The notes beneath the pieces are model-generated. The model worked only from the letters and a program-made list of their open reading frames with translations, ran no database searches and was not told the DNA's origin. Position numbers and translations under genes: made by a program. DNA of 64,000 nucleotides from Pseudomonas gingeri (lineage in GTDB: Bacteria; Pseudomonadota; Gammaproteobacteria; Pseudomonadales; Pseudomonadaceae), in the NCBI RefSeq assembly GCF_013385635.1, contig NZ_JACAPR010000006.1, positions 62,001 through 126,000 of the forward strand. The letters are read 5' to 3'. This document shows positions 51,101 through 61,114 of this stretch, in pieces (within the stretch, counting starts at the first letter, position 1; every line of letters begins with the position of its first letter).

Positions 51101-51745
51101 CTACACAAACGCCCGATGCAACTCGGCCAGGGTCTGGAAGTGATACGCCGGCTGTTCGCCATCCAGCTCTTTGAAACTGCCGAAGCCATAACCCACCGCC
51201 GCCGCATCCAGGCCGTTGCGCCGGGCGCCGATCAGGTCGTGCTTGCGGTCGCCGATCATCAGCGTATTGCCCGGTTCCAGCTGTTCTTCGGCGACCAGGT
51301 GGGCGATCAGTTCCACCTTGTCGGTCCGGGTGCCGTCCAGCTCGCTGCCGTAGATCACCTTGAAGTGCCGGGCAAAATCGAAGTGCCGGGCAATCTCGCG
51401 GGCGAAGACCCACGGCTTGGATGTGGCGATATACAAGGTGCGACCTTGTCCGCCGAGGGTCTCCAGCAAGGGGGTGACCCCGTCGAACACACGGTTTTCA
51501 TACAGCCCGGTGACCTTGAAACGCTCGCGGTAGAAATTCACCGCTTCCCAGGCCTTGGCCTCGTCGAAGCCGTAGAACTGCATGAAGGCCTGCAACAGCG
51601 GCGGGCCGATAAAGTGTTCGAGCTTGCTCAGGTCCGGTTCGTCGATACCCAGCTTGCCGAGGGCATACTGGATCGAGCGGGTGATGCCCTCGCGCGGGTC
51701 GGTCAGGGTGCCGTCGAGGTCGAACAAAATCGTCTGGTAATGCAT
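51101..51745 (-). CDS. HAD-superfamily hydrolase (Gph-like phosphatase)
   Basis: 214 residues from ATG 51745 (MHYQTILFDLDGTLTDPREG). The DxDGT nucleophile motif, TSKPWVFAREI and GDRKHDLIGARRNG motifs are in place, with a helical cap between. Close to phosphoglycolate phosphatase and YcjU/pyrophosphatase-like HADs; substrate unknown. 28 bp from the gamma-carbonic anhydrase homologue, same strand. Confidence 0.85.
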   Translation of the reverse strand: MHYQTILFDLDGTLTDPREGITRSIQYALGKLGIDEPDLSKLEHFIGPPLLQAFMQFYGFDEAKAWEAVNFYRERFKVTGLYENRVFDGVTPLLETLGGQGRTLYIATSKPWVFAREIARHFDFARHFKVIYGSELDGTRTDKVELIAHLVAEEQLEPGNTLMIGDRKHDLIGARRNGLDAAAVGYGFGSFKELDGEQPAYHFQTLAELHRAFV

Positions 51746-51773
51746 GAAATACCCCAGTCTGTACAAATAACGA

Positions 51774-52322
51774 TCAATCGACCCGGTGGTAACCTTCGGC
51801 GATATGCTGATCCTTGAGCTTCACGTAGTTCGAGGCGCTGTAGGTGAAAAACGCCTTCTCCTTGTCCGTCAGGGCCCGCACCTGCTTCACCGGGCTGCCA
51901 ACATAGAGAAAGCCGCTGGCCAGGCGCTTGCCCGGCGGCACCAGGCTGCCGGCGCCGACGATCACCTCGTCCTCGATCACCGCCCCATCCATGACGATAC
52001 TGCCCATGCCGATCAGGATCCGGCTGCCGACGCTGCAACCGTGCAGCATGACCTTGTGGGCGATGGTCACGTCGTCACCGATCAGCAGCGGGAAGCCCTC
52101 CGGATTGAAGGGCCCGGCGTGGGTGATGTGCAGCACGCAGCCATCCTGCACGCTGGTGCGGGCGCCGATGCGGATGCGGTGCATGTCGCCGCGGATCACC
52201 GTCAGTGGCCACACCGAGCTGTCGGCGCCGATCTCGACATCGCCGATCACCACCGCCGATGCATCGACAAAAGCCCCGGCGCCAAGGGCCGGCGTGTGAT
52301 TCTGGTAGGTGCGAAGGGTCAC
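51774..52322 (-). CDS. Gamma-carbonic anhydrase family protein (left-handed beta-helix)
   Basis: 182 residues of hexapeptide repeats (VVIGDVEIGADSSVWP, VTIAHKVMLHGCSVGSRILI). His zinc ligands are in LHITHAG, IAHKV and MLHGC. YrdA/PaaY type; these often lack strong anhydrase activity. Divergent from prlC by 102 bp. Confidence 0.88.
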   Translation of the reverse strand: MTLRTYQNHTPALGAGAFVDASAVVIGDVEIGADSSVWPLTVIRGDMHRIRIGARTSVQDGCVLHITHAGPFNPEGFPLLIGDDVTIAHKVMLHGCSVGSRILIGMGSIVMDGAVIEDEVIVGAGSLVPPGKRLASGFLYVGSPVKQVRALTDKEKAFFTYSASNYVKLKDQHIAEGYHRVD

Positions 52323-52424
52323 GATAGGCTCTCTCTCTGTTGCTGATAGCTGCGGTGGGCATTGATTGTAATTAAGATGGCCCCATCTTTGTTCTTACAT
52401 GTTTCTTCAGCCAAGGTGCCCACC

Positions 52425-54476
52425 GTGAGCGCGAACAACCCTCTTCTGCAGTCCTACGACCTGCCGCCGTTCTCGGCGATCCGTGCCGAGCACGTACAAC
52501 CGGCCATCGAACAGATCCTCGCCGACAACCGTGCCGCCATCGAAGGCATCCTGCAAAGCCAGGGGAAAAATCCGAGCTGGGCCGGCCTGGTCCTGGCCAT
52601 GGACGAGCTCAACGACCGCCTGGGCGCCGCCTGGAGCCCGGTCAGCCACCTCAATGCCGTGTGCAACAGCGCCGAACTGCGCGAAGCCTATGAGGCCTGC
52701 CTGCCGGCGCTGAGCGCCTACTCCACCGAGCTGGGCCAGAACCGCGCACTGTTCCAGGCCTTCGAAGCCCTGGCCAACAGCCCCGAGGCCGCCGGCTTCG
52801 ACGTGGCGCAGAAGACCATTCTCGAACATTCCCTGCGCGATTTCCGGCTGTCGGGTATCGACCTGCCCGAAGCCGAGCAGAAGCGTTATGCCGAAGTGCA
52901 GAGCAAGCTGTCCGAGCTGGGCAGCCGCTTTTCCAACCAGTTGCTCGACGCGACCCAGGCCTGGACCAAACACATTACCGACGAGGCCGGCCTCGCCGGG
53001 CTGAGCGACTCGGCCAAGGCGCAGATGGCCGCCGCCGCCCAGGCCAAGGGCCTCGACGGCTGGTTGATCACCCTGGAATTCCCCAGCTACTACGCGGTGA
53101 TGACCTACGCCGAGGACCGCGCCCTGCGCGAAGAGGTCTACTCCGCCTATTGCACCCGTGCCTCGGACCAGGGCCCGAACGCCGGCCAGAACGACAACGG
53201 CCCGGTGATGCAGGACATCCTCGACCTGCGCCAGGAGCTTGCGCAACTGCTGGGCTTCGCCAGCTTCTCCGAATTGAGCCTGGCGACCAAGATGGCCGAC
53301 TCCAGCGACCAGGTGCTGACCTTCCTGCGTGACCTGGCCAAGCGCAGCAAGCCGTTCGCCGCCCAGGACCTGCAACAGCTCAAGGCCTACGCCGCCGAGC
53401 AGGGCTGCGCCGAGCTGCAAAGCTGGGACAGCGGGTTCTACGGCGAGAAACTGCGTGAACAGCGCTACAGCGTTTCCCAGGAAGCCCTGCGCGCCTACTT
53501 CCCGATCGACAAGGTGCTGGGCGGCCTGTTCGCCATTGTGCAAAAACTGTACGGCATCGAGATTGCCGAGCAGAAAGGTTTCGACACCTGGCACCCGGAT
53601 GTCCGCCTGTTCGAGATCAAGGAGAACGGCCAGCACGTCGGGCGTTTCTTCTTCGACCTCTATGCCCGCGCCAACAAGCGTGGCGGTGCCTGGATGGACG
53701 GTGCCCGCGACCGTCGCCGCACCGTCGATGGCGTGCTGCAAAGCCCGGTGGCCAACCTGGTGTGCAACTTCGCCCCGGCCGACAGCGGCAAGCCCGCACT
53801 GCTGACCCACGATGAAGTGACCACCCTGTTCCACGAATTCGGCCACGGCCTGCACCACCTGCTGACCCGCGTCGAGCACGCCGGTGTCTCCGGCATCAAC
53901 GGCGTGGCCTGGGATGCGGTGGAACTGCCGAGCCAGTTCATGGAGAACTGGTGCTGGGAGCCGGAAGGCCTGGCGCTGATCTCCGGTCACTACGAAAGCG
54001 GCGAGCCGCTGCCCCAGGACCTGCTGGAAAAAATGCTCGCGGCGAAAAACTTCCAGTCCGGCCTGATGATGGTCCGCCAACTGGAGTTCTCGCTGTTCGA
54101 CTTCGAACTGCACGCCACCCACGGCGACGGCCGCAGCGTGGCGCAGGTGCTCGAAGGCGTGCGCAACGAGGTCTCGGTGATGCGTCCGCCGGCCTACAAC
54201 CGCTTTCCCAACAGCTTTGCGCATATTTTCGCCGGTGGTTACGCGGCGGGCTACTACAGCTACAAGTGGGCTGAAGTGCTGTCGGCCGATGCCTTTTCCA
54301 AGTTCGAGGAAGACGGCGTGCTCAACGCCGAGACCGGCCGCGCGTTCCGCGAAGCCATCCTGGCCCGTGGCGGTTCCCAGGCGCCGATGGTGCTGTTCGT
54401 CGACTTCCGTGGCCGTGCGCCGTCGATTGACGCACTCTTGCGCCACAGCGGCCTGAGCGAGGACGCGGCAGCATGA
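52425..54476 (+). CDS. prlC: Oligopeptidase A (M3 family)
   Basis: Cytoplasmic zinc metallopeptidase degrading signal peptides and other oligopeptides. 683 residues from GTG 52425 (M-S-A-N-N-P-L-L-Q-S); AAGGTG lies upstream. The zinc site FHEFGHGLHHLL has H470-E471-x-x-H474. Overlaps the next gene by 4 bp. Confidence 0.97.
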   Translation: MSANNPLLQSYDLPPFSAIRAEHVQPAIEQILADNRAAIEGILQSQGKNPSWAGLVLAMDELNDRLGAAWSPVSHLNAVCNSAELREAYEACLPALSAYSTELGQNRALFQAFEALANSPEAAGFDVAQKTILEHSLRDFRLSGIDLPEAEQKRYAEVQSKLSELGSRFSNQLLDATQAWTKHITDEAGLAGLSDSAKAQMAAAAQAKGLDGWLITLEFPSYYAVMTYAEDRALREEVYSAYCTRASDQGPNAGQNDNGPVMQDILDLRQELAQLLGFASFSELSLATKMADSSDQVLTFLRDLAKRSKPFAAQDLQQLKAYAAEQGCAELQSWDSGFYGEKLREQRYSVSQEALRAYFPIDKVLGGLFAIVQKLYGIEIAEQKGFDTWHPDVRLFEIKENGQHVGRFFFDLYARANKRGGAWMDGARDRRRTVDGVLQSPVANLVCNFAPADSGKPALLTHDEVTTLFHEFGHGLHHLLTRVEHAGVSGINGVAWDAVELPSQFMENWCWEPEGLALISGHYESGEPLPQDLLEKMLAAKNFQSGLMMVRQLEFSLFDFELHATHGDGRSVAQVLEGVRNEVSVMRPPAYNRFPNSFAHIFAGGYAAGYYSYKWAEVLSADAFSKFEEDGVLNAETGRAFREAILARGGSQAPMVLFVDFRGRAPSIDALLRHSGLSEDAAA

Positions 54477-54757
54477 GTGAGGCACCCGTGACCAGGACCA
54501 AGAAACGCTTTATCGCCGGGGCGGTCTGCCCGGCGTGCAGCGAGCAGGACAAGCTGATGATGTGGAGCGAAGACGACGTTCCGCACCGTGAGTGCGTGGC
54601 CTGCGGTTATGCCGATACATTGAATGAACAAGGCTTGTCGGTGCCCAAGGAACTGGGCACGCGGGTCAATGCACCGGTGGTGAAGGTCGCAGACAAGAAA
54701 GTCCAGACCGTGCAGTTTTTCCCCAATCCGAAGCTCAAGAAAGCCGAGGACAAGTAA
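54473..54757 (+). CDS. YheV-like putative metal-binding protein
   Basis: 94 residues, overlapping the prlC stop (ATGA). Two C-x-x-C pairs (C19/C22, C41/C44) in AVCPACSEQDKLMMW and HRECVACGYAD form a likely zinc ribbon. It is usually found with prlC in gamma-proteobacteria; function unknown. Confidence 0.9.
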   Translation: MSEAPVTRTKKRFIAGAVCPACSEQDKLMMWSEDDVPHRECVACGYADTLNEQGLSVPKELGTRVNAPVVKVADKKVQTVQFFPNPKLKKAEDK

Positions 54758-54771
54758 ACCCCCGCGTACGG

Positions 54772-54801
54772 GTCTCCCGAGGCGTCCCTCGCCCGGGAGA
54801 C
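54772..54801. terminator. Possible terminator between convergent genes
   Basis: GTCTCCCG / CGGGAGAC stem between the YheV-like gene and the MetA-like gene. No clear T tract follows on either strand, so this may be only a hairpin. Confidence 0.35.
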
Positions 54802-54820
54802 AGCGTCCCCTTTGTGTGCC

Positions 54821-55771
54821 CTATTTGCCGAACGGGATGATGAATTTCAGCCAGAGCCTTTCGCCCTGGGGCCGATATTCGCTTTCAAACTCATGCTGCC
54901 AGGTGGCGATGATCTGCGCCGGCCCGGCGTTGTACTTGATCGCCGGTCCCAGGGCGAAGGCCTGGCCCTTGAGTCCGTCCAGGCTATCGATGACGTCTTG
55001 CGTGGCCCGGTCGCTGACATGGTCGTCGGTGGTCTGCCGGTAGTAATACCCCGAGACACCCACCTGCCATTTGTCGATGTTGTAGCCGGCGGCGAAGTCG
55101 AAGTGCAATTCTTGCCCGGAACGGTAGTCGCTGCCAGTCGGGTTCAGCCCGGTAATCTGGGCGGAGGTGTTCTTCTGGTTGAAGTCGTACATGAACTTCA
55201 TGTCCAGGGCGAAACCGTTGGGGTCGTAATAGGCAAACGCCACGACCGGCTCGAAGTTCCAGTAGTGTCGGCTGAAGTTGGCCTGGGCGTTGCGGTCGTA
55301 ACTGCCGAGGGGCACGTTGATGTCCAAGCCGGTAGTGAGGTGCAGGCCATTGTCGAAATGCCAGCCCATGATCAGCGGATTCACGGTGATGTCCCCGACA
55401 CCCCGGCGATGATCGTTGACCCCCGCCGCATCGACCTCCAGGTCCACCAGCGGGACGATGACGTGGCCACCCCAGTTCGCGCCCATGAATGTCTTGTCGC
55501 TGACGTAGACGGTTCGTGAAACCAGGGCATCGGCGCGGACCTTGAAGTCCGGCAGGAAGCCGGAATGGCCGCTGCCGTCATTGAAGCGATTGGCGCTGTA
55601 TTGCGTCAGGTAGGTCAGCTCGTAGAGACCCGGTGGTGGCAGTGCCCCGGCCAGGTAGTTCTCGGCGCCGTTGGGATACACGCCGCCCCCGGTTTCCGTT
55701 GCCTGTGCGGCAGCGACCAGGCCGAGTGAGGCACAGAAGGTGGTGGCGATGCTGATATGTCTGATAGTCAT
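54821..55771 (-). CDS. SphA/MetA-type outer-membrane protein of aromatic metabolism
   Basis: 316 residues, signal peptide ending AAAQA about residue 23. ENYLAGALPPPGLYELTYLT and LGPAIKYNAGPAQIIATWQH..ESEYRPQGERLWLKF are typical of the 'phenol degradation MetA pathway' family, thought to be beta-barrels for uptake of aromatics. Last gene of the cluster AraC - MFS - aldehyde dehydrogenase - this. Confidence 0.82.
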   Translation of the reverse strand: MTIRHISIATTFCASLGLVAAAQATETGGGVYPNGAENYLAGALPPPGLYELTYLTQYSANRFNDGSGHSGFLPDFKVRADALVSRTVYVSDKTFMGANWGGHVIVPLVDLEVDAAGVNDHRRGVGDITVNPLIMGWHFDNGLHLTTGLDINVPLGSYDRNAQANFSRHYWNFEPVVAFAYYDPNGFALDMKFMYDFNQKNTSAQITGLNPTGSDYRSGQELHFDFAAGYNIDKWQVGVSGYYYRQTTDDHVSDRATQDVIDSLDGLKGQAFALGPAIKYNAGPAQIIATWQHEFESEYRPQGERLWLKFIIPFGK

Positions 55772-55866
55772 GGTTGGATCTTCTTTTTATTAGTGGCCGG
55801 CCATGCGTCCGGCAGCCGTCGGCCGAGCGCATGTCGGGCAGTGGGGTTGCGGTGGTCTTGTCGGCG

Positions 55867-57318
55867 TTACAGCGGGTAGCGGCGTGGCTGCTGCTGGATC
55901 GTCATCCAGCGCAGGTCGGTGAACTCGGCGACGCCGGCTTCACCACCGAAGCGACCGTGACCCGAAGCGCCCAGGCCACCGAACGGCGCCTGCGGTTCGT
56001 CGTGAACCGTGGCGCCGTTGATGTGGCAGATCCCCGAACGGATCCGTCCGGCGACGTCCATCGCACGGGAAATATCGCGGGTGAACACGGCGGCCGACAG
56101 GCCATATTCGCTGTCATTGGCGATGCGGATCGCGTCTTCCTGGTCCTTGGCCCGGATCACCGATACCACCGGACCGAACGACTCTTGGGTATAGAGCTGC
56201 ATGGCGGGGGTGACCCGGTCGATGACATTCGCCGGGATCAGCACGCCCTCCCCGTCGTCACCGGCCAGGCGTGTCGCTCCGGCTGCCAGGGCATCGGCGA
56301 TCAGGGCCCGGACACGTTCCGCGGCCTGGGGATCGATGACCGAGCCCAGTGGCGTCGAGTGCTTGCGCGGGTCGTCCGCGCGCAATGCCATGGCCCGCTG
56401 TGCCAGGCGTTCGACGAAGGCTTCGGCGATGCCCGGGGTGACGATGACCCGCTCGGTGGACATGCAGATCTGCCCCTGATTCATGAAGGCGCCGAAGATC
56501 GCGGCATCCACGGCCGTTTCGAGATCGGCATCATCGAGCACCAGCAACGGCGCCTTGCCGCCCAATTCCAGCAGCGCCGGCTTGAGCTGGCGCCCGCAAC
56601 GTTCGGCGATCAGCCGGCCGACCCGGGTCGACCCGGTGAAATTCACGCGCCGGACCGCCGGGGCATCGATCAGCGCATTGACGATGGCGCCGGCGTCCTC
56701 CGGGGCGTTGCTGAGGACATTCACCACCCCCTTGGGAAACCCCGCCCGCAGAAAGGCCTGGCCGATCAGCGAGTGCGTCTGCGGGCAGGCTTCCGAGGCC
56801 TTGAGGATGACGCTGTTGCCACAGGCCAGCGCCGTGGCGATCGCCCGCACCCCGAGGATCACTGGCGCGTTCCAGGGAGCGATCCCCAGCACGACGCCGG
56901 CGGCCTGGCGGATCGACATCGAGAAACAGCCGGGCATGTCCGACGGGATGGTTTCGCCCCGGACGGCCGTGGTCAGCGAGGCCGCCTCGCGCAGGATCGA
57001 CGCGCCCAGGGCGATGTTGAACGTGGCCCAGCCCTGCGTGGCACCGGTTTCCCGGGCCATCGCCGCGGTCAGTTCCGCACTGAGGCCGAGCAGTTCGCTG
57101 GCCGCTTCCAGCAACAGCTTGCGCCGGTAATCCGGACCGCTCCGGGACCAGCCGACAAAGGCCTGGGCGGCGGCGTCGACCGCGCTGGCGGTGTCTTCGA
57201 GGGTGGCGGCGGCGGCGGTGGTGGCCACGGTGTCCGCGACAAAGTCGTGGCGCACGAACGTCGCACCGTTCGAGGCGGGCCGCAGCTTGCCGTTGATCAG
57301 TAACAGGGTGTTCGACAT
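55867..57318 (-). CDS. Aldehyde dehydrogenase (salicylaldehyde/vanillin type)
   Basis: 483 residues from ATG 57318. NAD-dependent oxidation of an aldehyde. Catalytic Cys about residue 285 (NQGQICMSTERV), Glu about 251 (LLELGGKAP), and APWNAPVILGVRAIATALAC at the cofactor site. Close in style to salicylaldehyde and benzaldehyde-type enzymes; exact substrate unknown. 70 bp after the MFS gene on the same strand. Confidence 0.88.
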   Translation of the reverse strand: MSNTLLLINGKLRPASNGATFVRHDFVADTVATTAAAATLEDTASAVDAAAQAFVGWSRSGPDYRRKLLLEAASELLGLSAELTAAMARETGATQGWATFNIALGASILREAASLTTAVRGETIPSDMPGCFSMSIRQAAGVVLGIAPWNAPVILGVRAIATALACGNSVILKASEACPQTHSLIGQAFLRAGFPKGVVNVLSNAPEDAGAIVNALIDAPAVRRVNFTGSTRVGRLIAERCGRQLKPALLELGGKAPLLVLDDADLETAVDAAIFGAFMNQGQICMSTERVIVTPGIAEAFVERLAQRAMALRADDPRKHSTPLGSVIDPQAAERVRALIADALAAGATRLAGDDGEGVLIPANVIDRVTPAMQLYTQESFGPVVSVIRAKDQEDAIRIANDSEYGLSAAVFTRDISRAMDVAGRIRSGICHINGATVHDEPQAPFGGLGASGHGRFGGEAGVAEFTDLRWMTIQQQPRRYPL

Positions 57319-57388
57319 TTTGCGAATCTCTGGTTGGGAAGAAGCGATTGCGCGGTCAGTGTGTCGGTCGAGGACAGCCTCGCCGGTT

Positions 57389-58675
57389 TCAGGGCGCCAA
57401 GGTCCCGGCTTCCTTGCGCCGCGTACGTTCGGTCGCGGCCTGGACAAGACGTGGCGCGGTTTCGCGCAGGAACAGCGCCAGGCAGGTGCCGATGGCCAGG
57501 CCGACCATGGGAATCCAGAACACCTGGCCGATACCGAAGTGCTGCGCGACGAAGCCGGCGATCACCGGGGCCACGCCGCCACCGAAGAACTCGCCGGCTC
57601 CGGAGACGAAACCGATGGCCGAGGAGGTGAGTTGCGGGGATACGGCTTCGGTCGGGATGGGACCGGTAAGGATCGACGCCAGGCCGAGGCCGAAGAACGC
57701 GGTGATCGCCAGCCAGGTGAACAGCGTCACGCTATCCGCCGGGGCATGGAAAAAGCACCAGGTGCCGATGGCGGCGCCGATAAAGGCGATCACGGTCGCC
57801 AGCCGCCGGCCGATGATGTCCGACAGTCCCGAGATACCGAACTCACCGAGGAACCCGCCCCAACCCATCGCGGACAAGACGAAACCCATGGTGGCGGGGG
57901 TCAGGTGCAGTTGGTCCACCAGGTAGCTGGGGACCATCGCACCCATGACGAACACGCAGCTCATGGTGCAGAACAGGCAGGTGGCGGCCAGCAGCGCATT
58001 GCGCGACTTGAGCACCTGCAGCCAGGACGGCCTGTCGGCTGCCGGCGTTGCGGCGCGGGCCTGGCGGGTGAGGTGCGGCGGCTCGCGCAATACGCGATAG
58101 AGCAGATAGGCCACCAGTAGCCCCGGTAGCGCGACGAGCATGAACACTTCGCGCCAGGACGGCACCACCGCCAGCAGTTGCGTGGCGAGAATCGGTGCGA
58201 TGCCGAAACCGAACAAGGCGAAGGTGCTCAGTTGCAGGCCCTGGTTCAGGCCACGTCGACGCGGATGCGAGGCTTCGGCGGTGGCGGCCACGCTGACCGG
58301 GCAGAAGGCGCCCTCCGCGGCCCCCATCACGCCACGGACCAGCAGCAGCGAGAGAAAGCCGGTGGCCATTCCGGAGAAGCCCGACAGTACGGAAAAGATC
58401 AGCAGTGCGGGAATCAGGATGGCGCGTCGGCCGACCCGGTCGGACACGTTGCCGATCAGGATGGAGAAGGCTCCCCAGGCCAGTGCCAGTGCGCCGACCA
58501 GCGTGCCGAGCTGGCTGTAGCTCAGGTGCAGGTCCTGCATCATGGCGGGAAACAGCGGGGCGAGAATCCAGCGGTCCAGGCCCACCAGGCCAAAGCCCAG
58601 GGCCAGCAGGAGGACGGCTTTCCATTCGTATCGCGAGTCGTGCGGTGTGGCGGATGTCTGATTATTGTTATTCAT
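57389..58675 (-). CDS. MFS transporter (aromatic acid/organic anion type)
   Basis: 428 residues from ATG 58675 (M-N-N-N-N-Q-T). Twelve expected segments; first half has FGLVGLDRWILAPLFPAMMQ and GNVSDRVGRRAILIPAL, second half GFVLSAMGWGGFLGEFGISG. Substrate probably an aromatic compound by context. Confidence 0.85.
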   Translation of the reverse strand: MNNNNQTSATPHDSRYEWKAVLLLALGFGLVGLDRWILAPLFPAMMQDLHLSYSQLGTLVGALALAWGAFSILIGNVSDRVGRRAILIPALLIFSVLSGFSGMATGFLSLLLVRGVMGAAEGAFCPVSVAATAEASHPRRRGLNQGLQLSTFALFGFGIAPILATQLLAVVPSWREVFMLVALPGLLVAYLLYRVLREPPHLTRQARAATPAADRPSWLQVLKSRNALLAATCLFCTMSCVFVMGAMVPSYLVDQLHLTPATMGFVLSAMGWGGFLGEFGISGLSDIIGRRLATVIAFIGAAIGTWCFFHAPADSVTLFTWLAITAFFGLGLASILTGPIPTEAVSPQLTSSAIGFVSGAGEFFGGGVAPVIAGFVAQHFGIGQVFWIPMVGLAIGTCLALFLRETAPRLVQAATERTRRKEAGTLAP

Positions 58676-58795
58676 TTTTCTCTCCGGAAGCGGCTCGCTC
58701 GTTCTGTCGCGAGCACGCATCCGGGAGATTACGCAGTTGCCCAGGCGCTGCTTTGCCGCCAGGGAACGCCGGGTTTGTCGAGAGTGAACGGCGGC

Positions 58796-59782
58796 TCAAT
58801 GAGCCGCGTTCGGCACGCCGTGCAGCGGTATCGACGACAGGACATCGGCCCGATAGCGGGTGGGTGACAGACCGAAGCGCGCCTTGAACGCCTTGCTGAA
58901 ATGCGCGGCGTTGTTGAATCCCCAGTGGTAGGCGATGTCGGTGACCGAGCGGCTGGCCAGGCGACCGTCGCCGAGGGCGTCGCGGACACGCTCCAGGCGC
59001 GACTGCCAGATGAACTGGGCCACCGTGCTTTCGTCGTCGCTGAACGCCTTGTGCAGGTTGCGTTTGCTGCAGCGGAAGCGGTTGGCGATCAGCTCGACGC
59101 TCAACTGCGGGTTCATCAGGTTCTGTTGCACGAAGTCGTGGATCTGCAAGCGCAGGATCTCGCGGCTGGAGGGGGTTGCCGACTTGTGTCCGGATTCGAG
59201 CAGGGCCATGCGCAGCAGATGGGTGGCGATGGTGCCGAGTTCGGCGCGGGCACTGTGCTCGACTTCGTCGATCTCTGAAAACAGTCGTGCCAGATAGGTC
59301 GGCAGCATGCGTTCGACCCCCGCGCACTGGCCGAAGCCCCGGGCGGTCAGGGCGCCGACTTCACCGTTGCGCAGGCCCAGTTCCGCGCGTGGCACCAGCA
59401 TCACCAGTTGGCGGACCCGCGAGAGGTTGGTCACGCTGTACGGGCGCCGCGTGTCATACAGTGCCCATTGGCCCGGCCCCAGGCAAGCCTCGCGACCGCC
59501 CTGGGAAAAGATCGCCCGCCCGCGTTGCTGCACCACCAGCTTGACCAGGTCGCGGTCGTCGCGGGAGATCATCGCCTGGCCGCGTTCGACACGGTGCGGC
59601 GTGGAGTCCAGCTGGCAGTATTGCAGCGTCCCGGCGTGGCCGAACATGGCCGAGGCCTCGAAAGGACCGTCACCGATCACCTGGGTGTCGAGGCGGCCGA
59701 CCACATCCCAGATCAGGTTGCTCCACTGGTCGAGCTTTTCCCCGAGGGTTCCCACCGTGTTGAATTGAGAGGATGGCGTCAT
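58796..59782 (-). CDS. AraC-family transcriptional regulator
   Basis: 328 residues. N-terminal AraC-binding-like-2 ligand domain (HRVERGQAMISRDDRDLVKL..), C-terminal double HTH: LSVELIANRFRCSKRNLHKA and SVTDIAYHWGFNNAAHFSKA. Same strand and 120 bp upstream of the MFS gene, so it may control mfs-aldh-metA. Confidence 0.88.
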   Translation of the reverse strand: MTPSSQFNTVGTLGEKLDQWSNLIWDVVGRLDTQVIGDGPFEASAMFGHAGTLQYCQLDSTPHRVERGQAMISRDDRDLVKLVVQQRGRAIFSQGGREACLGPGQWALYDTRRPYSVTNLSRVRQLVMLVPRAELGLRNGEVGALTARGFGQCAGVERMLPTYLARLFSEIDEVEHSARAELGTIATHLLRMALLESGHKSATPSSREILRLQIHDFVQQNLMNPQLSVELIANRFRCSKRNLHKAFSDDESTVAQFIWQSRLERVRDALGDGRLASRSVTDIAYHWGFNNAAHFSKAFKARFGLSPTRYRADVLSSIPLHGVPNAAH

Positions 59783-60073
59783 TCGGCATTGCCTCCGGCG
59801 TGCGGTTTTATTGTTGTTCTATCGGCGCAGCGGTCCTGGCCTTCCTGGTGGTCGCGTCGTCCATGCCGCTTGGTACGCTAGCAGGTGCCCGCCGGCTTCA
59901 GGCTCAGCTCCGCGGCCATGCCCTGAACAGGCCCAACTCCAGGCTGATGGAGGCACAGGCTGCGAGGCAGAGGGACCTGGCTTGATCTCGTTCTCAGGGC
60001 AGGGTGCCAATGGCAGCCTTTTCATCATCCCCGGCACCGACAGTGTGGAGAAGGGCCGCTTTGCGCGGAATGC

Positions 60074-60092
60074 CTCACTCTTGCAGAGTGAG
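60074..60092. promoter_or_regulatory. Candidate operator in the AraC-LysR gap
   Basis: CTCACTC-N5-GAGTGAG, a perfect 7-bp inverted repeat 75 bp upstream of the LysR start. The 384-bp gap (59783-60166) between the divergent regulators holds no gene I can see. Confidence 0.4.
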
Positions 60093-60166
60093 CCGTGTAT
60101 GCCCGGATCGCGCGTAAAAGGCATAGTATCGGTGCCTGATATCGATGCCAGCCTGAGGAAAAGAGG

Positions 60167-61114
60167 ATGCTCGATCGAATAACCGGAATGCAGATATTTA
60201 CCCGTGTCGCCTCCTCCGGAAGTCTGTCGGCGGCGGCCAGGTCCCTGGCGATTTCCCAGACGCTGGCCACCAAGCACATCGCTGCCCTCGAACAGCAACT
60301 CGACATCAAGCTGTTTTTGCGCAGCACCCGCGGCCTGAAGCTGACCGCCGCCGGCGAGCGTTATCTGGCGGGCGTGACACGGGTACTGCGGGATATCGAA
60401 ACACTGGAAGAGGACGCGGCAGCCGATGACGCGGCCGTACGGGGCTTGCTGAGGCTGAATGCCCCGGCCTCTTTCGGGCATCGGATCCTGGCGCCGTTGC
60501 TGGCCGAGTTTTCCCGGCGTTATCCCGGGCTGAACATCGACCTGGCCCTCGATGACAAGCGCGTCGACCTCGTCGAGGAGGGCTCGGACCTGGTCATCCG
60601 GATCGGCAAGCTGAACAGCAACACCCTGCGCGCGCGTCGCCTGGCGCCGTGCGAGCTGGTGGTCTGTGCGGCGCCCAGCTACCTGGAGCGCCGCGGGGTT
60701 CCCGCAACGATCGAGGACCTCATCAACCACAACTGTATCGGCTATACGCTGTCGGAGCACCTGGGGCCGCGCAGGTGGACGTTCGGGGCACAGGGCGAAC
60801 GCTCGGTACCGATCAGCGCGACGTTGTGCATCAACAACGGTGACGCCATTGTCGCCGCTGCGCTCGAGGGTTACGGCATCATCTACAAACCCTTGTTCAT
60901 GGTGTACGAGCATTTGCGCAGCGGTCACCTGGTGTCCCTGCCACTGAATCACCCGCCCCTCGGGCTGCATGATGTGTTTGCCGTGTTCCAGGGCGCGCGC
61001 AAGCCTCCGGAGAAGGTGCGGGTGCTGATCGACTTCCTGCTGGAGAAGTTCCAGGCACCCCTGCCCTGGTCCGGTGACGGCTCCGCCGTGGTCAGTGGGC
61101 GTTGGCCGACTTGA
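60167..61114 (+). CDS. LysR-family transcriptional regulator
   Basis: 315 residues; HTH MQIFTRVASSGSLSAAARSL and ISQTLATKHIAALEQQLDIK. CrgA/DmlR-like effector domain. Its last 23 bp overlap the 3' end of the convergent phosphatase gene. Target unknown; the divergent AraC cluster is one candidate. Confidence 0.85.
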   Translation: MLDRITGMQIFTRVASSGSLSAAARSLAISQTLATKHIAALEQQLDIKLFLRSTRGLKLTAAGERYLAGVTRVLRDIETLEEDAAADDAAVRGLLRLNAPASFGHRILAPLLAEFSRRYPGLNIDLALDDKRVDLVEEGSDLVIRIGKLNSNTLRARRLAPCELVVCAAPSYLERRGVPATIEDLINHNCIGYTLSEHLGPRRWTFGAQGERSVPISATLCINNGDAIVAAALEGYGIIYKPLFMVYEHLRSGHLVSLPLNHPPLGLHDVFAVFQGARKPPEKVRVLIDFLLEKFQAPLPWSGDGSAVVSGRWPT

